Assembly: GCA_964478625.1 (NCBI GenBank)
Contig: CAYZJH010000129.1
Span: 1 to 6,615 of the forward strand
Length of the DNA stretch: 6,615 nucleotides
From: SKZT01 sp964478625
Lineage (GTDB): Bacteria; Desulfobacterota; Desulfobacteria; Desulfobacterales; SKZT01
Direction of reading: 5' to 3'
Shown: positions 1 through 6,283 of the stretch, piece after piece
How the letters are laid out: each line of letters opens with the position of its first letter
Position numbering within the stretch: the stretch's first letter is position 1
Program-made: the position numbers and the translations under genes
The notes under the pieces: generated by a model
What the model was told of the DNA's origin: nothing
The model's database searches: none
The model's input: the letters and a program-made list of their open reading frames with translations, nothing else

Positions 1-88
1 GTTCCCAGCGTTCGATTTCCCTGAATTTCTGGGCCGGCAACAGAGCAACGATGAGCAATAAACAAAGACAAAGAAACAAAGTTTTCAT
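1..88 (-). CDS. N-terminus of a secreted protein, cut by the window edge
   Basis: Only the first 29 codons are present. Translation from the ATG at 88 gives MKTLFLCLCLLLIVALLPAQ followed by KFREIERWE. This is a classic Sec signal peptide: a Lys at position 2, a long Leu-rich hydrophobic core, and a probable cleavage near LPAQ. There is no lipobox Cys at the right place, so a soluble periplasmic/exported protein or an outer-membrane protein is more likely than a lipoprotein. The start is supported by AGAGGG (95-100) six bases upstream, the same ribosome-binding sequence used by the DUF5916 gene. It lies in the same direction as the peptide cluster, about 265 bp beyond the exporter's extended reading frame, so it may be a late operon member or an independent gene. 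The function cannot be read from 29 residues. A processing protease is possible, but nothing here shows it. Confidence 0.7.
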   Translation of the reverse strand, partial: MKTLFLCLCLLLIVALLPAQKFREIERWE

Positions 89-252
89 TTTTTTCCCTCT
101 TATACAGCTAATTATCGTGATAATAGTGGACCTTTCATTACTTTCGCTGTCGATCAATTTTATCCCCCCGTCCGGCAACCGGCATATTATTTTGATCAAC
201 ACCGCTTCTTTTCCAGGCGCAAGCGTCTTCGAGTGTCTTCCAAACTTGAGTT

Positions 253-275
253 ACGGCCCAGCCGGGCCATTTTTT
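253..275 (+). terminator. Rho-independent-like hairpin reading on the plus strand
   Basis: On the plus strand ACGGCCC and GGGCCAT can pair around an AGCC loop (five G-C pairs, one G-T, one A-T) and are directly followed by five T. The form is that of an intrinsic terminator, but in the plus direction, where no plus-strand gene is supported upstream. Read on the minus strand the same stem lacks a T tract. It may protect the cluster from antisense transcription or be chance. Confidence 0.35.
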
Positions 276-317
276 CACATTTAAACAACAGGCTCCCCAC
301 CTGCTCAGGTTGCTTTT

Positions 318-340
318 CAAAAATCCTTGCCCCCCCAAGG
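318..340 (-). terminator. Weak terminator-like hairpin after the exporter gene
   Basis: Reading the minus strand, CCTTG and CAAGG form a five-pair stem around a six-G loop, followed by ATTTTT. It starts about 15 bases after the stop of the exporter's extended frame, where an operon end would be expected. The stem is short, and CCTT can alternatively pair with the AAGG just upstream, so it is at best a leaky terminator. Confidence 0.35.
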
Positions 341-354
341 TAGCACCTTATTCA

Positions 355-504
355 TCAGCGCATATCAATCCCATTCGGGGCTAACTCATCGCTCGATGAA
401 ACTATCCTAATTGTTTTTTCCGAAACAAATTTATCCCAGATTGTTTGTCGAAAAGAGTACAGGTGCTCCTGCAAAGCTTCCATTTTATTCTCAATGTGGC
501 CCGA
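355..504 (-). other. Frameshifted C-terminal tail of the ABC exporter
   Basis: The exporter frame stops at 491-493, immediately after the H-loop and the strand reading DKVLEIG. Dropping one G from the GGG at 500-502 makes the frame continue as LEIGHIENKMEALQEH and on to a tandem TGATGA stop (352-357), adding 48 residues after Ile552 for a total of about 600. The tail has the order normal for ABC exporter C-termini: a G-[RHK]-I-x-E turn, an E-x-L helix, then a Leu-Tyr-rich helix ending near WDKF. I infer one gene interrupted by a one-base insertion, either a sequencing/assembly error, a genuine mutation or, less likely, a programmed shift. The alternative is a separate 42-residue ORF starting at the ATG at 483, which has only a poor ribosome-binding site. 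Confidence 0.6.
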
Positions 505-2158
505 TTTCCAGCACTTTATCAAAATACTTCTCATTTTGTTGGCGATGAGTAACAAAAATAATTGCCGGTTTCCAAGAAAGACGCATTAATTTCTCAAATA
601 TTTTCTGCTCTGTTTTGATGTCTAGGGCTGAAGATGATTCATCAAGGAGCAATAAATCTGGCCGTCGATAAAGTGCGCGGGCCAGGGCTATTCGTTGGCG
701 TTCTCCACCGGAAATTCCTTCACCGCCTTCCAGAAGATCTGTCTTAAAACCATTAATAAATCTTCCTTCAATGCTCTTCAATTCACAGATAGTAACAACT
801 TCATCTAACAGTGCTACATCAACGTTTTTTTCAAAAAAAACAATGTTTTCCTCGATTGTTCCTGACAATAGCTCCGCCTCCTGTCCAACATATCCTATTC
901 GCTGGCGAAGAGATTCAAGCCGGTATTCATATATGTTTTGCCCGTTTATCAAAATCTTGCCGTCTGTAACTCGATATAACCCAATTAGAAGCTTTAGAAT
1001 TGTACTTTTACCACTTCCGGTTAACCCTGAAATGCGGATTTTTTCTGACCTGTTCAGGACAAAACTAACATCCCTGATTCCCCGTCCCCGCTCATCGTAA
1101 TCAAAACTGACCTTGCTAAACTCTATCTGGTTGATTTCTTTTAGTTCAATATCACCGAATTGAACATCCTCGTCTGGTCCATCCATGATTTCAAATATCC
1201 TTTCTGCAGAAGCAACCGCAGAATGGATGTCAATATTCAGACCAACTAAACTGCGCACTGGGTTATACAAGTATCCGATGCAGGAATTAAAGGCGATAAA
1301 GCCTCCGAGAGTGAAACTTCCAATAATAATCTCGCGCATTCCATACCATAAAACAAAGAGCGGAATAACTGCAGCAACCAATCCGATCACAATTGAAGAC
1401 ACCTCCGAATAAAGCTCAAGTTTCTGAGCTTTCTGAATGGCCGCAGAAAGAACCTTTTGATATAATTCAAGAACCCGCTTTACCCGACCAAACACCCTGA
1501 CTGGAAGATTTTGCCCCAGATATTCAACACTTCTTCCATTCAGCTGTGCCCAGGCTTCCTGGTTTTCTTGAGATAAATGGTGTATTTTCCGACTAAAAAG
1601 ATGGAAAGTTATAATAAAAACTGGAAGCAGGATGAAAGAAATAAGCGCCAGTCTATAATTGAGATAAAGTAACAACCCAACGCCCACAATGAAGGTTAGA
1701 AAATTTATAATGATATCCAGAGCAGTCTCGTAAAACAAACGCTGAACGCGGTTGACATCATTATCCAATCGTGATTCCCAGTACCCGATTCGCTCTTTCT
1801 CAAACAATTGAAAATTGAAAGTAAAGAACTTGGAAAATACCTTTTCCCGCAGGTTTTGATCAACCTTATTTCGATAAACGATCAGAAACCTACGCTGGGT
1901 ATAGGAAATAAAATTGAGCAGCACGATCAAACCAATTAATACCAGAGAAAAGAGATTAAGGAGCAAAAGATCGCCAGCCGGGACAATTACATCTATCAGA
2001 TATCGAGTTAGAAGTGGAGTGGGCAGCTGCAACAGGGCTGAAAAAAGCATAAGTAACCCTGCAAATAAACCGGCCTTCCAATAAGGTTTTAAAAAATGCA
2101 GGAAACGCAGATATACCCGGTATATTTTTCGGTAATGACTTAATCTCTCTTTTATCAT
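491..2158 (-). CDS. ABC exporter (fused membrane and ATPase domains), peptidase-less
   Basis: This is a half-transporter expected to dimerise in the inner membrane and pump the modified peptide out using ATP. Residues 20-320 form the exporter-type transmembrane domain, with hydrophobic segments near 28-48, 64-84, 147-167, 168-186 and 253-273. The ATPase domain follows: Walker A GLTGSGKST (378-386), Q-loop Gln426, signature ISGGERQ (482-488), Walker B LLLLDE (502-507, with SSS replacing the usual PTS), D-loop SALD (510-513) and H-loop His538. All catalytic elements are present. There is no N-terminal C39 peptidase domain, which fits precursors that lack a conserved double-glycine leader. The ATG at 2158 is preceded by an in-frame TAA and has no recognisable Shine-Dalgarno. 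It lies 19 bases after the maturase stop, so translation may depend on coupling. The frame ends abruptly after the H-loop; a one-base shift near 500-502 restores a normal tail to 355. The specific substrate is inferred from context. Confidence 0.93.
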   Translation of the reverse strand: MIKERLSHYRKIYRVYLRFLHFLKPYWKAGLFAGLLMLFSALLQLPTPLLTRYLIDVIVPAGDLLLLNLFSLVLIGLIVLLNFISYTQRRFLIVYRNKVDQNLREKVFSKFFTFNFQLFEKERIGYWESRLDNDVNRVQRLFYETALDIIINFLTFIVGVGLLLYLNYRLALISFILLPVFIITFHLFSRKIHHLSQENQEAWAQLNGRSVEYLGQNLPVRVFGRVKRVLELYQKVLSAAIQKAQKLELYSEVSSIVIGLVAAVIPLFVLWYGMREIIIGSFTLGGFIAFNSCIGYLYNPVRSLVGLNIDIHSAVASAERIFEIMDGPDEDVQFGDIELKEINQIEFSKVSFDYDERGRGIRDVSFVLNRSEKIRISGLTGSGKSTILKLLIGLYRVTDGKILINGQNIYEYRLESLRQRIGYVGQEAELLSGTIEENIVFFEKNVDVALLDEVVTICELKSIEGRFINGFKTDLLEGGEGISGGERQRIALARALYRRPDLLLLDESSSALDIKTEQKIFEKLMRLSWKPAIIFVTHRQQNEKYFDKVLEIGPH

Positions 2159-2177
2159 TTAGCTAAATAACGGCAAT

Positions 2178-3494
2178 TCAATTCTGACGCTTGCTGACCT
2201 TGCTGAGATAAAAATCTTTTAAAGCTTCTTCCAAATAAAATTTCCAGCAACTGCACTCTTTTCTCTTATATTCACCTGTTTTCAGCCTGATTTGAAGATC
2301 AACGCATCCCCCATTGCACAGTGGAAAAACCTTGCATTTCTTGCAATCATCATCAATATAATCAAAAGCATTAAGATAATTGAGATAAATGCTGTTCAAT
2401 TCAGGATCTGCAAAAATAGAACCTATTGCATAATCTTTGTCGCCAACGTTGTTCCAGCATTTATAAAGCTCTCCTTCTGGCCCTATGACATAATGTGAAA
2501 TCGAATTTGCCCCACATCCAAGGGAAAGTGATGGATAAGGATGATAATGCAAACCTTTTGACCTTAAAAAACGATTCAACTCAAGAACCTCTTTCCAGTA
2601 TTCATTTGACAACAAGCACTCTTGACTTTCACATTTGCAGGATGTTGTATATTTACGGACATGACCAAAATAAACCTCATTCTTTCTGTTCTTAAAAAAC
2701 CATCCTTCATTTACCAACTGCTTGTAAAATGGGAGCAACTGACTGCAATTGGTTTTATCAACATTGATCCGCAAAGCGATATTCATGATTGTGCAAACTT
2801 GCTTTAGATTTTCCAATATCACCTCGAAAGAACCACTTCCATCTTTATAGGGGCGCCGTTGATCATGTGCTGAGCTTTCTCCATCAAGAGTAATCTGGGC
2901 ACCTTTAACCTTTAGTTTCTTCAGTCTTTCAGCTAGCGCACGGCTGAGCAATGTTCCGTTTGTTATAAGATATGCTGAATACTCTGCTTTATAATTCTTA
3001 CACAATCTGATAAATTCTTGGCTCAGTTTTTCTATAATTTCGGGGTTTAGAAGTGGTTCGCCACCATACCAGGTTACACTTAGATAACGATCACGGTTCT
3101 TTAAGCGCCTCTTAACATATTCTATTATTGCCTGAATGACCTGATCATTCATTTCTATCGGGCCGTTTTCCGGCTCATAACAGTATTTGCACTTCAGGTT
3201 GCAGTTTGTAGTCGGGGCAATCGTTAGAGCAATTCCATTTTGTGCATATTGACTCATCCGGAATCTGGTTTTTATCAGATCCCATTCCACAAAGTCATCG
3301 GGAATTACAAATCCCCCTCTGGAAAGCTCATTCAGTATGTCCGGCTCAATTGTTTTAATCCCAGATAAGTCTTTTTTCAGCAGCTTTTCAGCAATATCCA
3401 GCTGAATAACCGCCAATCCATTTCTTAAAGAATTGTAAGCCAGATATTTCTCTTCGTTCAATTGAAAAAAAAAGTTGTAATTAGAAAATTCCAC
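2178..3494 (-). CDS. Radical SAM/SPASM peptide maturase
   Basis: A 438-residue enzyme predicted to modify the four upstream Cys peptides in the cytoplasm, probably by S-adenosylmethionine-dependent radical chemistry forming thioether cross-links (reaction inferred). The radical SAM cluster motif is C98-x3-C102-x2-C105 within NCNLKCKYCYEPE, followed by the WYGGEPLLN strand (142-150) that contacts SAM, and ITNGTLL and TLDG motifs of the barrel. The C-terminal SPASM domain carries auxiliary iron-sulfur ligands: C327, C346 with GPEGELYKC, then C384-x2-C387-x5-C393-x3-C397 and C414/C416. A further trio, C286, C288 and C293, precedes SPASM. The first ~80 residues are the small N-terminal domain seen on many RiPP SPASM enzymes and may recognise the leader; I cannot confirm a PqqD-like fold by eye. 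The start is GTG, fixed by AGGAG seven bases upstream, 15 bases after the DUF5916 stop. Membership of the SPASM family is clear; the product is unknown. Confidence 0.95.
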   Translation of the reverse strand: MEFSNYNFFFQLNEEKYLAYNSLRNGLAVIQLDIAEKLLKKDLSGIKTIEPDILNELSRGGFVIPDDFVEWDLIKTRFRMSQYAQNGIALTIAPTTNCNLKCKYCYEPENGPIEMNDQVIQAIIEYVKRRLKNRDRYLSVTWYGGEPLLNPEIIEKLSQEFIRLCKNYKAEYSAYLITNGTLLSRALAERLKKLKVKGAQITLDGESSAHDQRRPYKDGSGSFEVILENLKQVCTIMNIALRINVDKTNCSQLLPFYKQLVNEGWFFKNRKNEVYFGHVRKYTTSCKCESQECLLSNEYWKEVLELNRFLRSKGLHYHPYPSLSLGCGANSISHYVIGPEGELYKCWNNVGDKDYAIGSIFADPELNSIYLNYLNAFDYIDDDCKKCKVFPLCNGGCVDLQIRLKTGEYKRKECSCWKFYLEEALKDFYLSKVSKRQN

Positions 3495-3501
3495 CCTTCT
3501 G

Positions 3502-3506
3502 CTCCT
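3502..3506 (-). promoter_or_regulatory. Shine-Dalgarno that sets a GTG start for the maturase
   Basis: On the minus strand AGGAG, within AAAGGAG, stands seven bases before the GTG at 3494. It supports that GTG as the maturase start. The site lies wholly in the 15-base gap after the DUF5916 stop codon. Confidence 0.75.
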
Positions 3507-3509
3507 TTG

Positions 3510-5678
3510 CTAAATTGCGATAATGTGCTGAATTTTGAAAAAAACTATCCACTCTTTGCGCCAATATCGAGCATCATTCTGAAAATAGTTGTAATCACTG
3601 TGTTTATTCGTCACTCCGAAATAGATTTTGGAAAAAGCGCTGTGGTCATAGGAGAATAAGAAATTAAGGAAAGTATAAGGAATCTCAAGCTGAAAATCGT
3701 TAAGTCTAAAAATTTCTCGCTGAATCATCAACCGCAAGTTCAACCTTGATGCCAGAAACCAGTTCAGCTGCCCCTGAATGGAGATCTGGCGGGAAATAAG
3801 CCCCCCATCTTCCAATTCAACAAGCCGATCGTATAAAATTTGAACCGAGGGGGAAACGCTTTTCATCGAAGAAGACAAACCTGCTGTAAAAGACATATTG
3901 TTTGCTTCTCGGGGGTTTTCTTGGTTATATACAACAGAACGGCCAAAGGAAAAACTTGCTGATGGAGAAAAAAACTCAAATCGGCTCCATTTCAAAAAGA
4001 AACTGTTCGAAGTAACGTTGAAAATTCCACCTGAATACTCTTCCTGGTCTTTCTTTATAAAAGAAAAGAAGGTGATTCTCTGGGGAAAATCAATCGATAA
4101 ATCAACTGACGGCCCCTCGTTTATTTTCTTATGTTGATAATTCCTTGTTAAAGAATAATCGACAGCCAGGCTTATTCTTTTGAATAAGCCCTCACTTTTC
4201 TGAGGCAACCAGTTCAAGGTAATTCCTGAACTGAGATTTTTAAAATCAATACGATAAAAAAAACCAGAGTCGGCTCTGAAATCAGGACTTAAAAAACTGT
4301 AACGCATATAAGTGGAAAGAAACTTGTTCCACTTATATGTTCCATAAACGTAACCCCCGCTTCCTGATTTATCATCCTCACTGGGATATGATGTCAATGT
4401 ATGTATCCCCTGGAAAGAGAGATAAAATTTTCCGATATAATTGACTCCATCAACTGCGAAAAAGGAATTCTGCAGATTGCCATAATTTCGCAATCCAAAC
4501 ATTGCAGCCAGCTGCGATCCTTTTTTAAACGAAATAACCGCTCTGCCAATATTCCAGAGAGCATTTCTCTTTTCATCGAAATCGTTATAGAATCGTTCAG
4601 AGCTGACATCATGCTCATATGCGCCAATATATGAAAAGCCAAAACTAGTAGTCTTCAAAGACAGTTTCAAGCCCGCCTGAGGGTCGACAATCGTCCGGGT
4701 GTGCACCAGAGTAAACGGTGTGCGGAAAGAATCCATCCCATCAAGAAAAAAAGGCCTCTTTTCACTGTAAAAAACCGGATAACGCCTGTTAACCCGGCTC
4801 TGAACGTAATCAGCTTCAACCTGAGAAAAATCAGGGTTGACAGTAAACTTCATATTGAAAGAAGAAGCGGGGGTGTACTCCCCTGTAAGTCCAGCATTCA
4901 GTCGGGTTTCTTTTGTTACTTGAGCATTAAAAGCCGAGTGGCGGGAAAATTCTCCGAACAGCGCGGGAATTAAAGCAAGTTTTTTATTATTTACAGCCGA
5001 AACATCTTCCATTTCTAAAAAAACATATTCATCGAGCATATTGTTACTAGCGCGAACTGAGGGAGCAAGCGCTATGACTTCCATATCCTGACGGGGAACA
5101 TAGCGACGAAAAAAGAGTCCCCATAGTTGCTGGCTCTGTCTGGGATAATTCAAAGTGGAAAAGGGGATCTCGATTTCCAATAACCAGCCTTGTTCAGTAA
5201 TACTGGTTCTGCTGATAAAATTCAAATCAATTTCCAGTGAAGCTTGATTGATGTTTAAATCAAACATCCCATCGGCAACATCATTCATTGGGGTAATGAG
5301 AAAAACATACATCTGCTTTCCATTGCCGTATGTATCAAGGCCAATTTCAATTCGTTCTGCGTCCCATACCTCATCTCTTCGGAAGCGTTCCCGCTTTATT
5401 TCCTTCGGTCTGGGGTCGAAGCATAAAACCCAAAGATAAAGGGCTTTTCCATTATGAAACATCTTCAAAGATGTTTTTCTTGAGGGTAAAACGTTCTCCC
5501 CGGGTTCTACCTGGAAAAAAAGATCTGTTGTATATGCTCCAGTCCATTTATCCCTCTCTTCCAGGACCGCATTGATCTTGATTTCCTTTTCCGGAAGAAA
5601 AGGAACAGCTATTTTTTTTTCTGCATATAAATGTGAAAATAAAATAATGTAAATAGCAATAAACAATGTTTTTTTCAA
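3510..5678 (-). CDS. Secreted CBM9-like/DUF5916 outer-membrane barrel protein
   Basis: A 722-residue exported protein. Residues 1-19 are a signal peptide (MKKTLFIAIYIILFSHLYA). Residues ~30-225 resemble the carbohydrate-binding family 9-like beta sandwich that precedes DUF5916, including the DEVWDAERIEIGLDTYGNG strand and the GWLLEIEIPF strand. The DUF5916 hallmarks follow: NPDFSQVEAD (281-290) and FYSEKRPFFLDGMDSF (303-318), then VHTRTIVDP. From ~330 to the end the protein is a run of alternating aromatic/polar amphipathic strands with long polar turns, as expected for an outer-membrane beta barrel. Length is normal for the family. The molecular function of the family is not established. The start is TTG, with AGAGGG seven bases upstream, 30 bases after the fourth peptide gene. 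Its place between the precursors and the maturase, with short gaps on both sides, says it is co-expressed with the peptide system. A role in outer-membrane passage, anchoring or reception of the peptide is my inference. Confidence 0.9.
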   Translation of the reverse strand: MKKTLFIAIYIILFSHLYAEKKIAVPFLPEKEIKINAVLEERDKWTGAYTTDLFFQVEPGENVLPSRKTSLKMFHNGKALYLWVLCFDPRPKEIKRERFRRDEVWDAERIEIGLDTYGNGKQMYVFLITPMNDVADGMFDLNINQASLEIDLNFISRTSITEQGWLLEIEIPFSTLNYPRQSQQLWGLFFRRYVPRQDMEVIALAPSVRASNNMLDEYVFLEMEDVSAVNNKKLALIPALFGEFSRHSAFNAQVTKETRLNAGLTGEYTPASSFNMKFTVNPDFSQVEADYVQSRVNRRYPVFYSEKRPFFLDGMDSFRTPFTLVHTRTIVDPQAGLKLSLKTTSFGFSYIGAYEHDVSSERFYNDFDEKRNALWNIGRAVISFKKGSQLAAMFGLRNYGNLQNSFFAVDGVNYIGKFYLSFQGIHTLTSYPSEDDKSGSGGYVYGTYKWNKFLSTYMRYSFLSPDFRADSGFFYRIDFKNLSSGITLNWLPQKSEGLFKRISLAVDYSLTRNYQHKKINEGPSVDLSIDFPQRITFFSFIKKDQEEYSGGIFNVTSNSFFLKWSRFEFFSPSASFSFGRSVVYNQENPREANNMSFTAGLSSSMKSVSPSVQILYDRLVELEDGGLISRQISIQGQLNWFLASRLNLRLMIQREIFRLNDFQLEIPYTFLNFLFSYDHSAFSKIYFGVTNKHSDYNYFQNDARYWRKEWIVFFKIQHIIAI

Positions 5679-5685
5679 TTTATTT

Positions 5686-5691
5686 CCCTCT
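5686..5691 (-). promoter_or_regulatory. Shine-Dalgarno that sets a TTG start for the DUF5916 gene
   Basis: AGAGGG on the minus strand stands seven bases before the TTG at 5678. The protein that follows begins with a complete signal peptide (Lys-Lys then a hydrophobic core). The rare start codon is therefore well supported and may lower expression of this barrel relative to the peptides. Confidence 0.7.
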
Positions 5692-5708
5692 GAATATGCG
5701 GCAACCCC

Positions 5709-5858
5709 TTATTGATCTCCATTTTTTTTACTGTCTTTTTGGTTACAGCTGAAGGTTCCTTTCTTGCACTGGCAGACCCACCAGCATCGCTTTTTTTTCT
5801 TCTCGTCAGACTTGGCATTTTCAATTAAATCTGCAACAGGATCAATTATCCATTCCAT
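5709..5858 (-). CDS. Cys-rich RiPP precursor 4 (divergent, Lys-rich)
   Basis: A 49-residue peptide. The ATG at 5858 has AGGAGG (5865-5870) six bases upstream. It begins MEWIIDPVADLIENA, sharing the W-I-x-D-P-V leader of its three siblings (Ser changed to Ile). Its core is C25-x3-C29-x-C31-x6-C38, in RCWWVCQCKKGTFSC, and CKKGTFSC matches CRKGTLC and CRKTTLC in precursors 2 and 3. It differs in having a KKKKR run (20-24) directly before the first Cys, two adjacent Trp inside the core, and a polar tail ending KNGDQ instead of the siblings' ...AK. Eight consecutive A bases encode the Lys run and could allow polymerase or ribosome slippage. It lies 30 bases upstream of the DUF5916 gene and 116 bases after precursor 3, beyond a strong hairpin. 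It is most likely a modified peptide substrate; a small metal-binding protein is the alternative. Confidence 0.88.
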   Translation of the reverse strand: MEWIIDPVADLIENAKSDEKKKKRCWWVCQCKKGTFSCNQKDSKKNGDQ

Positions 5859-5929
5859 TTGATTCCTCCTTTCTACACCATAACATCCTTATCTAATTCT
5901 ACCAGCAACACTGATTCAAACATAAATAA

Positions 5930-5962
5930 GGGAAGGAAATGATGAATAACCATTTCCTTCCC
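5930..5962 (-). terminator. Strong hairpin between precursors 3 and 4 (attenuator-like)
   Basis: On the minus strand GGGAAGGAAATG and CATTTCCTTCCC are perfect 12-base complements around a nine-base loop, followed by TTATTTATGTTT. It starts 12 bases after the stop of precursor 3. The T tract is interrupted, so complete termination is unlikely. Partial termination, or a 3' stabiliser left by RNA processing, would give more precursor 1-3 transcript than maturase and exporter transcript. On the plus strand the stem is followed, after one C, by A and seven T, so it could also stop antisense transcripts. Confidence 0.65.
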
Positions 5963-5974
5963 CATTTTTTTGGT

Positions 5975-6103
5975 TTACTTTGCTGGTGCAGTATAAGCAC
6001 CATCAACACAAAGGGTAGTTTTTCTACATGAACAACGAAAAATACATATACCACCCTTACTAAAATCAATGATGTCGGAAACCGGATCTGAAATCCATTT
6101 CAT
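5975..6103 (-). CDS. Cys-rich RiPP precursor 3
   Basis: A 42-residue peptide, the shortest of the set. The ATG at 6103 follows a purine-rich AAGGGGG site ten bases upstream, 22 bases after precursor 2. The leader is MKWISDPVSDIIDFS, which is little more than the shared W-I-S-D-P-V motif and a short helix. This suggests that the motif itself is the enzyme recognition element. The core is C20-x3-C24-x-C26-x5-C32 (GGICIFRCSCRKTTLC) and the tail is VDGAYTAPAK, close to SGGYTPPKEAK in precursor 2. A Gly-Gly stands just before the first Cys here but not in the siblings, so it is not evidence for a double-glycine leader. Expected substrate of the radical SAM enzyme; product structure unknown. Confidence 0.9.
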   Translation of the reverse strand: MKWISDPVSDIIDFSKGGICIFRCSCRKTTLCVDGAYTAPAK

Positions 6104-6125
6104 GTTTACATTTCCCCCTTATGCT

Positions 6126-6272
6126 TTATTTTGCCTCTTTTGGAGGAGTATATCCACCGCTACAAAGCGTCCCCTTCCTGCATGTGCAGTCGGCAATGCA
6201 AATGCTGGGATTCAATGAATTTGACACCAAATCACTGATTGGATCACTTATCCAATTGATTTTTTCTTTCAC
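6126..6272 (-). CDS. Cys-rich RiPP precursor 2
   Basis: A 48-residue peptide starting with GTG at 6272. AGGAGG (6277-6282) lies four bases upstream, inside the 11-base gap after precursor 1. It begins MKEKINWISDPISDLV and carries the W-I-S-D-P leader motif at 7-11. The core is C25-x3-C29-x-C31-x5-C37 (SICIADCTCRKGTLC) and the tail SGGYTPPKEAK ends, like precursors 1 and 3, in Ala-Lys. There is no signal peptide or membrane segment, as expected for a cytoplasmic RiPP substrate. Start choice is firm because no other in-frame start precedes the leader motif with a comparable site. Same likely role as its siblings: substrate of the downstream radical SAM enzyme. Confidence 0.9.
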   Translation of the reverse strand: MKEKINWISDPISDLVSNSLNPSICIADCTCRKGTLCSGGYTPPKEAK

Positions 6273-6283
6273 TTTTCCTCCTC

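Larger units (their letters stand above)
89..354. other. Intergenic spacer downstream of the exporter gene
   Basis: About 266 bp with no convincing gene on either strand. It contains G/C homopolymer runs (seven C at 330-336, six C at 164-169) and two hairpins listed separately. I see no tRNA or other RNA gene and no clear sigma-70 or sigma-54 promoter for the gene starting at 88. Open frames of 60-77 codons crossing this stretch have no family character and no good ribosome-binding site. Confidence 0.6.

Noticed and set aside
51..284. Plus-strand ORF of 77 codons with hydrophobic stretches
   Set aside because: It overlaps the signal-peptide gene on the opposite strand, lacks a ribosome-binding site and runs through a terminator-like hairpin; the hydrophobicity is explained by AT-rich antisense sequence.
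138..338. Minus-strand ORF of 66 codons in the spacer
   Set aside because: No ribosome-binding site and no family-like composition; it crosses the terminator-like hairpin and homopolymer runs.
491..2158. Bacteriocin-type exporter with a C39 peptidase domain
   Set aside because: The protein begins about 20 residues before the first transmembrane segment; there is no room for the ~130-residue peptidase domain.
5859..5929. Second sigma-70 promoter before precursor 4 (TTGCTG with TGTTAT at 17 bases)
   Set aside because: Only about half of the bases match in each hexamer; this is expected by chance in AT-rich DNA.
5873..5965. Minus-strand 30-codon ORF between precursors 3 and 4, a candidate fifth peptide
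   Set aside because: It has no cysteine and no W-I-x-D-P motif, has no ribosome-binding site, and consists largely of the hairpin sequence.
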